Source of the DNA: Arthrobacter pascens
GTDB lineage: Bacteria; Actinomycetota; Actinomycetes; Actinomycetales; Micrococcaceae
Assembly: GCF_017052465.1 (NCBI RefSeq)
Contig: NZ_JAFHKT010000144.1
Coordinates: forward strand, 1-64,000
DNA: 64,000 nt
Direction: 5' to 3'
Below are positions 1 to 7,623 of the stretch, one piece after another (the stretch's first letter is position 1; every line of letters begins with the position of its first letter). A program made the translations under genes and the position numbers. The notes beneath the pieces are model-generated. The model was not told the DNA's origin. It made no database searches and was given only the letters and a program-made list of their open reading frames with translations.

Positions 1-1
1 C

Positions 2-163
2 GGCACCGACCTCGCCGCCGAAAAGCTCGCACGCCTCCTCACCAACGACCCCGGCATGGGCGTCATCCGCCACGCCGACGCCGGCTACGACCGCGCCGTC
101 GAGGTCGCCAAGGAACGCGGCGTCCGCATCCCCATGCACGAGACTGCCTCCGAAACCCACTAG
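2..163 (+). CDS. hutU: Urocanate hydratase, C-terminal end (partial)
   Basis: The last 53 codons of a gene that starts before the window. The readable end contains [19 protein letters not shown], followed by an [12 protein letters not shown] tail. This is the conserved C-terminus of urocanate hydratase, which converts urocanate to imidazolonepropionate with a tightly bound NAD+ in the cytoplasm, the second step of histidine breakdown. The next gene is hutH, so this is a hut operon read on the plus strand. The 94 bases between the two genes are largely filled by an inverted repeat. Only the tail can be assessed, so catalytic residues are not visible. Confidence 0.93.
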   Translation, partial: GTDLAAEKLARLLTNDPGMGVIRHADAGYDRAVEVAKERGVRIPMHETASETH

Positions 164-170
164 CCACTTC

Positions 171-244
171 GGTGATCGAGCCTGTCGAGACCTGGATCTC
201 GACAAGCTCGATCACCGGCCCAGGTTTCGACAAGCTCAACCACC
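171..244. repeat. Intergenic repeat, GGTTTCGACAAGCTCAACCACC family
   Basis: Bases 171-192 (GGTGATCGAGCCTGTCGAGA...) pair with 193-216 (...TCTCGACAAGCTCGATCACC) as a near-perfect inverted repeat. A third, direct copy of the right arm, GGTTTCGACAAGCTCAACC, lies at 223-244. Copies of this type are widespread between genes in Arthrobacter and related actinobacteria, where they behave as small REP-like palindromes. It sits between hutU and hutH, where the RNA would form a strong hairpin just before the hutH ribosome site. Confidence 0.85.
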
Positions 245-257
245 AGAAGTAGGAACA

Positions 258-1850
258 ATGACCATAACCACCCACGAACCGCTCACCGTCACCCTCGGCT
301 CCAGCGGCGTGACCCCCGAGGACGTCGTCGCCGTCGCGCGCCACGACGCCAAGGTCGCCATCTCCCAGGAAGCCCTGGACACGGTAGCCAAGGTCCGCGC
401 GCACATCGATGACCTCGCCTCCAGCGACGTCCCCGCCTACGGAATCTCCACCGGTTTCGGGGCGCTTGCCAACCGGCACATCCCCAATGAACTTCGCACG
501 CAGCTGCAGAAATCGCTCATCCGCAGCCATGCCGCCGGCATGGGACCGGCCGTGGAGCGCGAGGTGGTCCGCGGCGTCATGTTCCTGCGCGCCAAGACCC
601 TTGCCTCCGGCCGCACCGGCGTCCGGCCCGTCGTGCTGCAGACCATGGTCGATGTGCTGAACGCCGGCATCACACCGGTGGTCCGGGAGTTCGGCTCGCT
701 CGGCTGCTCCGGTGACCTCGCACCCCTCTCGCACTGCGCGCTGGTGCTCATGGGCGAAGGTGAGGCAACAGGGCCCGACGGCGAACTGTACGGCGGCAAG
801 GACGGACGCCCCGTGTCAGAGCTCCTCACCCAGCACGGGATCGAGCCGGTGGTCCTCGCGGAGAAGGAGGGCCTGGCGCTGGTCAACGGCACCGAGGGCA
901 TGCTGGGCATGCTCCTGATGGCCATCGCGGACATCCGGCAACTGCTGACGACGGCGGACATCACCGCCGCGCTCAGCGTGGAGGCGCTGCTCGGCACCGA
1001 CCAGGTGTTCCTGCCGGAGCTGCACGCCGCGCTGCGGCCGCACCCCGGGCAGGCCGCGAGCGCCGACAACATGCTGCGGGTCCTGTCCAATTCCCCGATC
1101 GTGGCCTCGCACCGGGTGGGTGACTCCAAGGTCCAGGACGCCTACTCGCTGCGCTGCGCTCCCCAGGTGGCCGGCGCCGTCCGCGACACCGTGGACCATG
1201 CGGCCCTTGTTGCCTCCAGGGAGCTGGCTGCGTCCATCGACAACCCCGTGGTCCTTCCGGACGGTCGCGTCTCCTCGAACGGCAACTTCCACGGCGCCCC
1301 GGTGGCGTACGTGCTGGATTTCCTGGCGATCGCCGTCGCGGACCTCAGCTCGATCGCCGAGCGGCGGACGGACCGCATGCTAGATCCCGCCCGCTCCCAT
1401 GGGCTGCCGGCATTCCTCGCGGGTGATCCGGGCGTGGACTCGGGGCTGATGATCGCCCAGTACACCCAGGCGGGACTGGTGTCGGACAACAAGCGGCTGG
1501 CGGTTCCTGCCTCGGTGGACTCCATTCCAAGCTCCGCCATGCAGGAGGACCACGTGTCCATGGGCTGGCACGCTGCACGCAAGCTCAGGAAAGCGGTGGA
1601 GAACCTGCGCCGCGTGCTGGCCGTGGAACTGGTGACGTCGGCACGCGCCATCGACATGCGCACGCAGCTCTCCCGGGGAGCCCTGACTCCGGGCCCCGCG
1701 GGGGCAGCCGTCATCGCCGCCTTGCGTAACGTCGTCGACGGCCCGGGCACAGATAGGTTCCTGTCGCTGGAACTCGAAGCGGCAGACCTTTTGGTGGCCT
1801 CCGGCGAGGTGCGGGCGGCTGCCGAATCCGCCGTCGGCATTCTCGCCTGA
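258..1850 (+). CDS. hutH: Histidine ammonia-lyase
   Basis: Deaminates L-histidine to urocanate and ammonia, the first step of histidine degradation, in the cytoplasm. The 530 residues are full family length. The MIO electrophile forms from Cys150-Ser151-Gly152 in SLGCSGDLAPLSH. Most bacteria use Ala-Ser-Gly here, while Cys is the form known from Streptomyces enzymes. An N-terminal YGISTGFGALAN motif (active-site Tyr) and a QYTQAGLVSDNKRLAVPASV block are also present. The ATG is preceded by a weak GTAGGAA site. It follows hutU and probably shares its transcript. hutG lies 4.6 kb downstream on the other strand. Confidence 0.97.
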   Translation: MTITTHEPLTVTLGSSGVTPEDVVAVARHDAKVAISQEALDTVAKVRAHIDDLASSDVPAYGISTGFGALANRHIPNELRTQLQKSLIRSHAAGMGPAVEREVVRGVMFLRAKTLASGRTGVRPVVLQTMVDVLNAGITPVVREFGSLGCSGDLAPLSHCALVLMGEGEATGPDGELYGGKDGRPVSELLTQHGIEPVVLAEKEGLALVNGTEGMLGMLLMAIADIRQLLTTADITAALSVEALLGTDQVFLPELHAALRPHPGQAASADNMLRVLSNSPIVASHRVGDSKVQDAYSLRCAPQVAGAVRDTVDHAALVASRELAASIDNPVVLPDGRVSSNGNFHGAPVAYVLDFLAIAVADLSSIAERRTDRMLDPARSHGLPAFLAGDPGVDSGLMIAQYTQAGLVSDNKRLAVPASVDSIPSSAMQEDHVSMGWHAARKLRKAVENLRRVLAVELVTSARAIDMRTQLSRGALTPGPAGAAVIAALRNVVDGPGTDRFLSLELEAADLLVASGEVRAAAESAVGILA

Positions 1851-1863
1851 CGCTGAACAATGT

Positions 1864-1893
1864 GCGGCGCCGGGAAACATTTTCCGGCGCCGC
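1864..1893 (+). terminator. Hairpin after hutH
   Basis: GCGGCGCCGG and CCGGCGCCGC form a perfect 10-bp stem around a GAAACATTTT loop, starting 13 bases after the hutH stop. The stem is strong but lacks a clear T-run after it, so termination is likely rather than certain. Confidence 0.55.
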
Positions 1894-2013
1894 CGAAATA
1901 CTCTGCAACGCGACCGGCGCAGGCGTGTCGAGTGTAGTAGAACTAAAGGTGTAGTAAAAGTCACATCGATGATGCTGTGGCGCAAGAACATCCACAAAGG
2001 GGTAGAAGTTCAA

Positions 2014-2250
2014 ATGAAAGCACGCGGGGCAGTCCTGTCCAGACGCATCGCACACGCTGTTACGGTTTCCGACTGGGGATCATTGCAGCCGGGCGAGCGG
2101 GTCGAGATCCTTAAGCATGCGCATGTCATCGCGGCAGGCGAGGTTGAGGAGGTCTCACGGAGCGGCAACGTACTCTGGCTCGTGGGCGGCGGTCATTCCG
2201 AATCGCAGCCGTTCATGAAGTCCGACGGCGTGCAGGTCCGGCGGGCCTAG
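2014..2250 (+). CDS. Small conserved-type hypothetical protein
   Basis: A 78-residue protein of unknown function, predicted soluble, with no signal peptide or membrane segment. The start at 2014 is chosen because AAAGGGG lies 11 bases upstream. An in-frame ATG at 1969 would add 15 residues but has no ribosome site. The sequence (SDWGSLQPGERVEILKHAHV, then GEVEEVSRSGNVLWLV) resembles a small beta-barrel, with alternating hydrophobic positions. That reading is only a fold impression. It stands alone between hutH and a terminator shared with the convergent gene at 2358-2618. Confidence 0.6.
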   Translation: MKARGAVLSRRIAHAVTVSDWGSLQPGERVEILKHAHVIAAGEVEEVSRSGNVLWLVGGGHSESQPFMKSDGVQVRRA

Positions 2251-2283
2251 CCCGCTTGGCGTCCTAAAAAGGTTTACGCACCC

Positions 2284-2352
2284 AAAAGCCCCCGACCCTG
2301 GCATCATCCGGCGCAGTTAAGCGGCGGATGACACCAGAGGCGGGGGCTTTTT
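2284..2352. terminator. Bidirectional terminator between convergent small genes
   Basis: AAAAGCCCCCG...CTGGCATCATCCG pairs with CGGATGACACCAG...CGGGGGCTTTTT, giving a stem of about 26 bp with few mismatches, flanked by A-run and T-run. It works for the plus-strand gene ending at 2250 and the minus-strand gene ending at 2358. Confidence 0.9.
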
Positions 2353-2357
2353 GCGTG

Positions 2358-2618
2358 TTAGGCTGCGATGTCCTCGTGAGTTTCGCCGAACGGGACAGAC
2401 TCGTCGAGGGCGACGGTGTACCGGCCGGGCTGGATCCGGGTGACGCGGATGCCGCAGGTGCCCTCCTGGGCTGCCGTTTCGATCAGGGCTTCAACTGCAC
2501 TCTCGAGGCCGTCGTGGATTTGATCCGCGCTGGTGAATGCCAGGTAGATGGACCGGGAATCCGACGAGCCATACGAGGGCGAAGAAGCGGTTGGGCGCTC
2601 CATGGTTGCTGTGCTCAT
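2358..2618 (-). CDS. Small hypothetical protein
   Basis: An 86-residue soluble protein beginning MSTATMERPT. A longer frame starts at 2651 but its first 11 residues look like untranslated leader, so the start at 2618 is preferred, with GAAAG about 9 bases upstream. The core (RSIYLAFTSADQIHDGLESA, then EALIETAAQEGTCGIRVTR) reads as an alpha-beta domain that ends with acidic residues. I do not recognise the family. The gene is monocistronic and ends at the shared terminator. Confidence 0.55.
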   Translation of the reverse strand: MSTATMERPTASSPSYGSSDSRSIYLAFTSADQIHDGLESAVEALIETAAQEGTCGIRVTRIQPGRYTVALDESVPFGETHEDIAA

Positions 2619-2812
2619 GTACCGAACTTTCTGTGTTTCTTGCCGAGGCAAGAGACAAGTCTACCCTCCGGCCGGCCAAACGTAAGATGACTGGCATTTG
2701 ACCGGCCTTTGACAGGGCTTGTCAGGCTGCGCTCGTGCCCGTCGCAGCGGCCGCCGGGCCTGATTCGCCGCTAGTGTTGGTCAGACCCGCCCGCGCCGGA
2801 TTGGAGGCGACC

Positions 2813-4117
2813 ATGTTTGAAGCCGCAAGCATTATCTTCGCCGCGGCCGGTCTCGCTGTCTTTGTCGCTGCCATCCTGCCCAAGCTGCTCCGCAATGCGC
2901 CGTTCTCCATGCCCATGGTCTTCCTGGCGGCAGGCTTCGCCACGTTCTGGCTGCTGGGCGACCTCCCGGACCCGGATCCGGTGCTGCATGCAGACTTTAC
3001 GATGCACCTGACGGAAGTCTGCGTCATCATCTCGCTCATGGGCGCCGGTTTGGCTCTGGACCGGCCCGTCGGACGCCGCCGGTGGGCCACCACCTGGCGG
3101 ATGCTCGGGATTGCTATGCCGCTGTGCATGCTCGGCCTGACCCTGCTGGGGCTGTGGGTGCTGGGGCTGGGCCTGGCTGCCGCCCTGCTGGTCGCGGCCG
3201 TCCTGGCGCCTACCGACCCCGTGCTGGCGTCAGAGGTCCAGGTCGGTGAGCCCGCCGACGAGGACGAGGAGACCGACAAGGAGGACGAGGTCAGGTTCGG
3301 GCTGACATCCGAGGCCGGGCTCAACGATGGGCTCGCTTTTCCGTTCGTGTACCTGGCCATTGCCATGAGCGTGGTGGGGACGTCTCCCTCCGACTGGTTC
3401 CCTGAGTGGTTTGCCGTGGATGTCCTGTGGCGCATCGGCATGGGCGTGCTGCTGGGATTCGGAACGGGCAAGATCCTGGCGAGGCTCTTCTTCTCCGCGC
3501 GGCACGACAGCATGAGGCTGTCCAACCACTCCGAGGGGTTCGTTGCGCTGGCAGCAACATTCCTGGCCTATGGAGTGACCGAGATGATCGAGGGCTACGG
3601 TTTCATCGCAGTTTTCGTGTGCGCCGTGACCATCCGGGCGGCGGAGCACACCCACGGATACCACAAGGTGCTGCACTCATACGTGGAACAGCTCGAGCGG
3701 CTGATGACAGTGGTGATCCTGGTCCTTCTCGGCGGGGCCATCGCCAGGGGACTGCTGGCCGGAATCGGGTGGACGGAGGTGGCCGTCGCACTGGCGTTCC
3801 TCGTGCTGGTCCGTCCGCTGTCCGGTTGGCTGGCCCTGGCCCGGGGCAAGACCGGTCCGCGGGAGCGGATCGCCATTTCATTCTTCGGCATCCGGGGCAT
3901 CGGCTCGCTGTACTACCTCGCCTACGCGCTCGGCAAGGGCCAGTTCGGTGCCCAGGCGGACTACCTGTGGTCCGTTGTGGGGCTCGTCGTGGCAGCCTCC
4001 GTGGTGCTGCACGGTGCCACCACCGCGCCGGTGATGCAGCGGCTGGACCGGCTCCGCGAGCGCCGGGCAGCCGAAAAGTTCGGAGACGAGGGGAAGGCTC
4101 CGCACACTCCTGTTTGA
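2813..4117 (+). CDS. Na+/H+ antiporter, CPA1 family
   Basis: A 434-residue integral membrane protein with about 11-12 hydrophobic segments. It exchanges Na+ (or K+) for H+ across the plasma membrane for pH and salt homeostasis. The CPA1 ion-binding block APTDPVLASEVQVG is visible near residues 129-142, followed by an acidic loop (EDEETDKEDE) and LTSEAGLNDGLAFPF, the second antiporter motif with conserved Glu and Asp. The start at 2813 is supported by TTGGAGG eight bases upstream; an upstream in-frame start at 2735 lacks this. It has no operon partner. The exact cation preference cannot be read from sequence. Confidence 0.9.
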   Translation: MFEAASIIFAAAGLAVFVAAILPKLLRNAPFSMPMVFLAAGFATFWLLGDLPDPDPVLHADFTMHLTEVCVIISLMGAGLALDRPVGRRRWATTWRMLGIAMPLCMLGLTLLGLWVLGLGLAAALLVAAVLAPTDPVLASEVQVGEPADEDEETDKEDEVRFGLTSEAGLNDGLAFPFVYLAIAMSVVGTSPSDWFPEWFAVDVLWRIGMGVLLGFGTGKILARLFFSARHDSMRLSNHSEGFVALAATFLAYGVTEMIEGYGFIAVFVCAVTIRAAEHTHGYHKVLHSYVEQLERLMTVVILVLLGGAIARGLLAGIGWTEVAVALAFLVLVRPLSGWLALARGKTGPRERIAISFFGIRGIGSLYYLAYALGKGQFGAQADYLWSVVGLVVAASVVLHGATTAPVMQRLDRLRERRAAEKFGDEGKAPHTPV

Positions 4118-4119
4118 GG

Positions 4120-4153
4120 CCCGGACAGTCCGCAGCGCAAGGCGCTGTCCGGG
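4120..4153 (+). terminator. Hairpin after antiporter gene
   Basis: CCCGGACAG and CTGTCCGGG form a 9-bp stem, with a second nested option AGCGC/GCGCT. It begins right after the antiporter stop. There is no T-run, so it is only a probable terminator. Confidence 0.45.
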
Positions 4154-4241
4154 GGCGGCCCGCGGCCCGGCGCGCGGTGTGGATTGCCCCTTGGGCAACG
4201 CGTATCCTGAAGTCAATCGAGATGCGTGGTGAGCTGGAAGC

Positions 4242-6452
4242 GTGGCAGTGATGAGGTTTGTGGCGCGGACTGGACGGGCCTTGTCAATGATGCTCGGGTT
4301 CCTCCTCGTGAGCGCACTTTGCGGTGTCCTGGTGGCCAGTTTCCTGGTGCCTGCGGCGGCCCTGGCCGGAACGACGGTCAGCAGGTCGATCGACTATTTC
4401 AACAGTCTTCCCACAGAACTGACCGTGCAGCCGCCGTCGCAAACCACCAGGATCGTCACGGCGGACGGGAAGCCGATCGCCACGTTCTACGCCGAAAACC
4501 GCGTTCGGGTCCCGCTCAACAAAATGTCGCCGTTCATCAGGAAAGCAGTTGTGGCCATCGAGGACTCACGCTTTTACGAGCACAGCGGCGTGGACGCCCA
4601 GGGCGTTCTCCGGGCGCTGACCAGCAACCTCACCCGCGGCGAACGGCAGGGGGCGTCCACCCTGACCCAGCAGTACGTCACCAACATCGTCAACGAAGCG
4701 ATGATCTCCGCCGGACGGGAGGACCAGGTGGTCCTCAGCGGGCAAAAAAGCATGGGGGACAAGCTACGCGAGATGCGTCTCGCCATCGCGCTGGAAAAGA
4801 AGTACACCAAGGACCAGATCCTTGAGGGGTATCTCAATATCGTCTTCTTCAACCGCAGTGCGTACGGCATCGAGGCGGCTGCCCAGTACTACTTCAGTCT
4901 TCCTGCCAGCAAACTCAGCCTGCCCCAGTCTGCCCTGCTCGCCGGACTGGTCAACAGCCCCAGCTTCTACGATCCCGTCGCCAACCCGAAGAACTCCATC
5001 CAGCGTCGAAACCAGGTCCTGGACGCGATGCTGGACGAAGCCATGATCACCAAGAAGCAGCACGCTGCCGCCAAGGCCGCGGGCATTGGGCTCAAGCTCC
5101 GGCCGTCGAGGCAGGGCTGCGCCGCCGCGACAATGGCCCCCTACTTCTGCGACTACGTGAGCCACCTGATCCTGAACAACCCCGCGTACGGTGCCGACAC
5201 CAAGGCCCGGGAGCAAAAGCTGTACCGCGGCGGCCTGACCATCACCACTACCCTGGACAGCCGGCTGCAGACGGCTGCCCAGGCCCAGGTGAACGCGACG
5301 GCCGGGCCGAACCCGGGCAAATGGGGTGCCTCCCTGGTCTCGGTGCAGCCGGGAACCGGCAAGATCCTCTCCATGGCGCAGAACACGGTGTTCCTGCCGC
5401 AGCGCGGGAAGTTCGATACCCAGCTCAACTTCAACGTTGACTCCAGGGACCCCAACGGCAACGACCTCAATGGCGCCGGCGGGTTCCAACCCGGATCGAC
5501 GATGAAGCCCTTCACCTTTGCGGAATGGCTCAACCAGGGCAAGACCATAACGGAAACCGTGGATGCGACCCGGCGTGAATACCCGCTTGGCTTCCGCTGG
5601 CGGTCCTCCTGCGGCAAGGTGGCCGGCGCTTACAGCACGAAGCAGCGCAGGGCCGGCCTCGAGGCGGCCGATGATCTGCAGAACGCCTCCGAAGGCTACT
5701 ACCGGAAGATGCCGGTCAACTACGGGCTGTATAACTCCATCAATACGGCAACGTTCGCCTCTGCGGCACAGCTGGACTTCTGTGGGATACAGAAAATGGT
5801 CAACACCGTGGGCCTCCACAGCGGGTTGGACGGCACTCCCATCAACATGCACCAGCTGGGCAACGTGCTGGGCGCCACGGGCGTGGCCCCCCTTCACATG
5901 GCCAACTCCTTCGCCACCTTTGCCGCCGATGGCCAATACTGCGCCCCGATTGCCATCCTGCGGGTGGCGGACCGTGCCGGGAAGCCGCTTCCTGCACAAA
6001 CCTCCAAGTGCCGGGACGCCGTGGACCGGGACGTGGCACGCGGCGTGAACTCGGTACTCCAGGACGTTCTCAAGGTGGGATCGGGCGTTTACATCAACCC
6101 CAAGATCTCCAGCAAGCTGCCGGTGGCGGCTAAGACGGGCACGAACAACAGCAACGGAGCCAGCTGGGTGGTGGGCTACACCACCGGACTGGCCACGGCC
6201 TCCTTCTTCGGCGACGCCCTCGAAGGCCAGAAACGTCCCGGCCGGAACCTCACCATCAACGGCAAGTTCTATTCGCGCATCGACGGCTACATGATCGCCG
6301 GACCGCAGTGGGCGCAGTACACAAACAAGGTGGCCGGACTGTATCCGGCGGCCTCGTTCCCAAAGCCGCCGGCCTCCATGGTCAAGAAGGCCGCCCCGAA
6401 GCCGCCGGCCTCTTCATCCAGAACCAAGGGCCGGTCCGGCTCCTCTGACTAG
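4242..6452 (+). CDS. Class A penicillin-binding protein (transglycosylase/transpeptidase)
   Basis: A 736-residue bifunctional peptidoglycan synthase anchored by one N-terminal membrane helix (about residues 14-43). The GT51 domain has its catalytic Glu at 107 (EDSRFYEHSG) and the GASTLTQQYVTN motif. The transpeptidase domain has Ser419-Thr-Met-Lys422, the SIN triad at 499-501 and KTGTNN at 631. It polymerises lipid II glycan strands and cross-links stem peptides outside the membrane. The tail is Pro/Lys/Ser-rich, as in actinobacterial PBP1 (PonA) proteins. The GTG start has a modest GGAAG site. Its stop is embedded in a CTAG shared with the convergent hutG gene. Confidence 0.96.
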   Translation: MAVMRFVARTGRALSMMLGFLLVSALCGVLVASFLVPAAALAGTTVSRSIDYFNSLPTELTVQPPSQTTRIVTADGKPIATFYAENRVRVPLNKMSPFIRKAVVAIEDSRFYEHSGVDAQGVLRALTSNLTRGERQGASTLTQQYVTNIVNEAMISAGREDQVVLSGQKSMGDKLREMRLAIALEKKYTKDQILEGYLNIVFFNRSAYGIEAAAQYYFSLPASKLSLPQSALLAGLVNSPSFYDPVANPKNSIQRRNQVLDAMLDEAMITKKQHAAAKAAGIGLKLRPSRQGCAAATMAPYFCDYVSHLILNNPAYGADTKAREQKLYRGGLTITTTLDSRLQTAAQAQVNATAGPNPGKWGASLVSVQPGTGKILSMAQNTVFLPQRGKFDTQLNFNVDSRDPNGNDLNGAGGFQPGSTMKPFTFAEWLNQGKTITETVDATRREYPLGFRWRSSCGKVAGAYSTKQRRAGLEAADDLQNASEGYYRKMPVNYGLYNSINTATFASAAQLDFCGIQKMVNTVGLHSGLDGTPINMHQLGNVLGATGVAPLHMANSFATFAADGQYCAPIAILRVADRAGKPLPAQTSKCRDAVDRDVARGVNSVLQDVLKVGSGVYINPKISSKLPVAAKTGTNNSNGASWVVGYTTGLATASFFGDALEGQKRPGRNLTINGKFYSRIDGYMIAGPQWAQYTNKVAGLYPAASFPKPPASMVKKAAPKPPASSSRTKGRSGSSD

Positions 6453-7513
6453 CGCGGGGCGAGCAGTGTGTTGACGAGCCGCGCTGCCACCCGGGCGGTG
6501 CGGTTGTCGATGTCGAAGGCCGGATTCAGTTCTGCCACGTCCGCGTGCAGCAGCTTCCCGCTGGTCGCTGCCTGGCGGCACACGGCGGCAACCAAAGGCA
6601 GCGGGACACCGAGTGCCGCCGGAGCGCTGACCCCCGGAGCCACCGCCGCGGGCAGCACATCGAGGTCGATGGTCAGGTACAGGACATCAATTTCCGCCAG
6701 GAAGTCCGCGACGAATGCCTGCACGGCGTCCGGCGTGCAGTCCTCGTCCAGGAGATACTTCACACCCAGGCGGTCAGCGGTGGTGAACAGCGCCCGCGTG
6801 TTGTTCGGCTGGGAAATGCCGACGACGGCGTACTTCAGTTCGCGGCCCGCGGCGGCCTCCGCCTCGGCCATCTGGAGGAACGGGGTGCCGGAGCTGGGGG
6901 CCGGTTCGTCGCGGAGGTCGAAATGCGCGTCCAGGTTGAGGACCCCGAGCCGCTGCCCGGTGCGGACGGCCTCGGAGCCGGCGACACCGAGATAGCTCGC
7001 GAAAGCCGTCTCGTGGCCGCCGCCCAGCAATACGGTCAGGTTGCCTGTGTCGAGGAGGGACGAGACCGCTACGCCGGCCCGCGCCTGGCCGGCTTCGAGT
7101 TGGCCGTCCCGGACTGCCACGTCTCCGGCGTCGAGGACGGGTCTGTCCAGATGGAAGGCCAGGGGGCCCAACGCACTGCGGATGGCGGCTGGCGCTTTCG
7201 CGGCGCCGGTCCGTCCCTTGTTGCGCCGCACGCCCTCGTCGCTGCAGAATCCCAGGATGACGGCGGGACGCGAAGCCCCGGCCGGAACCCCAGCCGGAGC
7301 GCCGGCCGAGGAAGCAGCCAAGGAAGCAGCCGGAACCCCAGCCGGGGGAGCGGCCCTGACGGGCGGGTCGGACCGCAGGGGACTGCGGTCCTGCCGGGCT
7401 TCTGCATAAGGGGTCACGGCCTGCCACCACCGGAGGTGGGCTGCACCGTCACCATCGAAACGGCCCGTCCACGGGTGGGGCTGAACATCGACCGAGAGCG
7501 CGGGAAAATCCAT
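6449..7513 (-). CDS. hutG: Formimidoylglutamase (arginase family), with low-complexity insert
   Basis: Hydrolyses N-formimidoyl-L-glutamate to glutamate and formamide, the last step of the short hut pathway. The arginase-fold Mn2+ motifs are visible: GGGHE, then LNLDAHFDLRD, then TIDLDVLPAAVAPGV. The 354 residues exceed the usual ~310-320. The excess is an Ala/Pro/Gly/Val-rich stretch at about residues 53-81, encoded by direct DNA repeats, between the N-terminal strand and the ILGFCSDEGVRRNKGR motif. It lies 4.6 kb from hutUH and is read in the opposite direction. Assignment to hutG rather than agmatinase rests on the hut context and motif pattern. Confidence 0.88.
   Translation of the reverse strand: MDFPALSVDVQPHPWTGRFDGDGAAHLRWWQAVTPYAEARQDRSPLRSDPPVRAAPPAGVPAASLAASSAGAPAGVPAGASRPAVILGFCSDEGVRRNKGRTGAAKAPAAIRSALGPLAFHLDRPVLDAGDVAVRDGQLEAGQARAGVAVSSLLDTGNLTVLLGGGHETAFASYLGVAGSEAVRTGQRLGVLNLDAHFDLRDEPAPSSGTPFLQMAEAEAAAGRELKYAVVGISQPNNTRALFTTADRLGVKYLLDEDCTPDAVQAFVADFLAEIDVLYLTIDLDVLPAAVAPGVSAPAALGVPLPLVAAVCRQAATSGKLLHADVAELNPAFDIDNRTARVAARLVNTLLAPR
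7281..7345. repeat. Short direct repeats inside hutG
   Basis: GCCGGAACCCCAGCCGG occurs at 7281-7297 and again at 7329-7345. GGAAGCAGCC occurs in near-tandem at 7310-7319 and 7322-7331. Together they encode the Ala/Pro/Val-rich insert of HutG and look like slipped-strand expansion. Confidence 0.8.
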
Positions 7514-7623
7514 GCTCCAAGCTCACCGCACCAGGGGAGCGAAAGCCAGCAGCGCCGCCGTCGTGATGTCTGGAATCCCGGAAACCTGCAAGCCACGAAA
7601 CGCAGATGGCAGGTGGGAGGATC

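Noticed and set aside
4764..5999. 411-residue frame opposite the penicillin-binding protein
   Set aside because: Composition is that of a GC-rich shadow; the plus strand has all PBP motifs.
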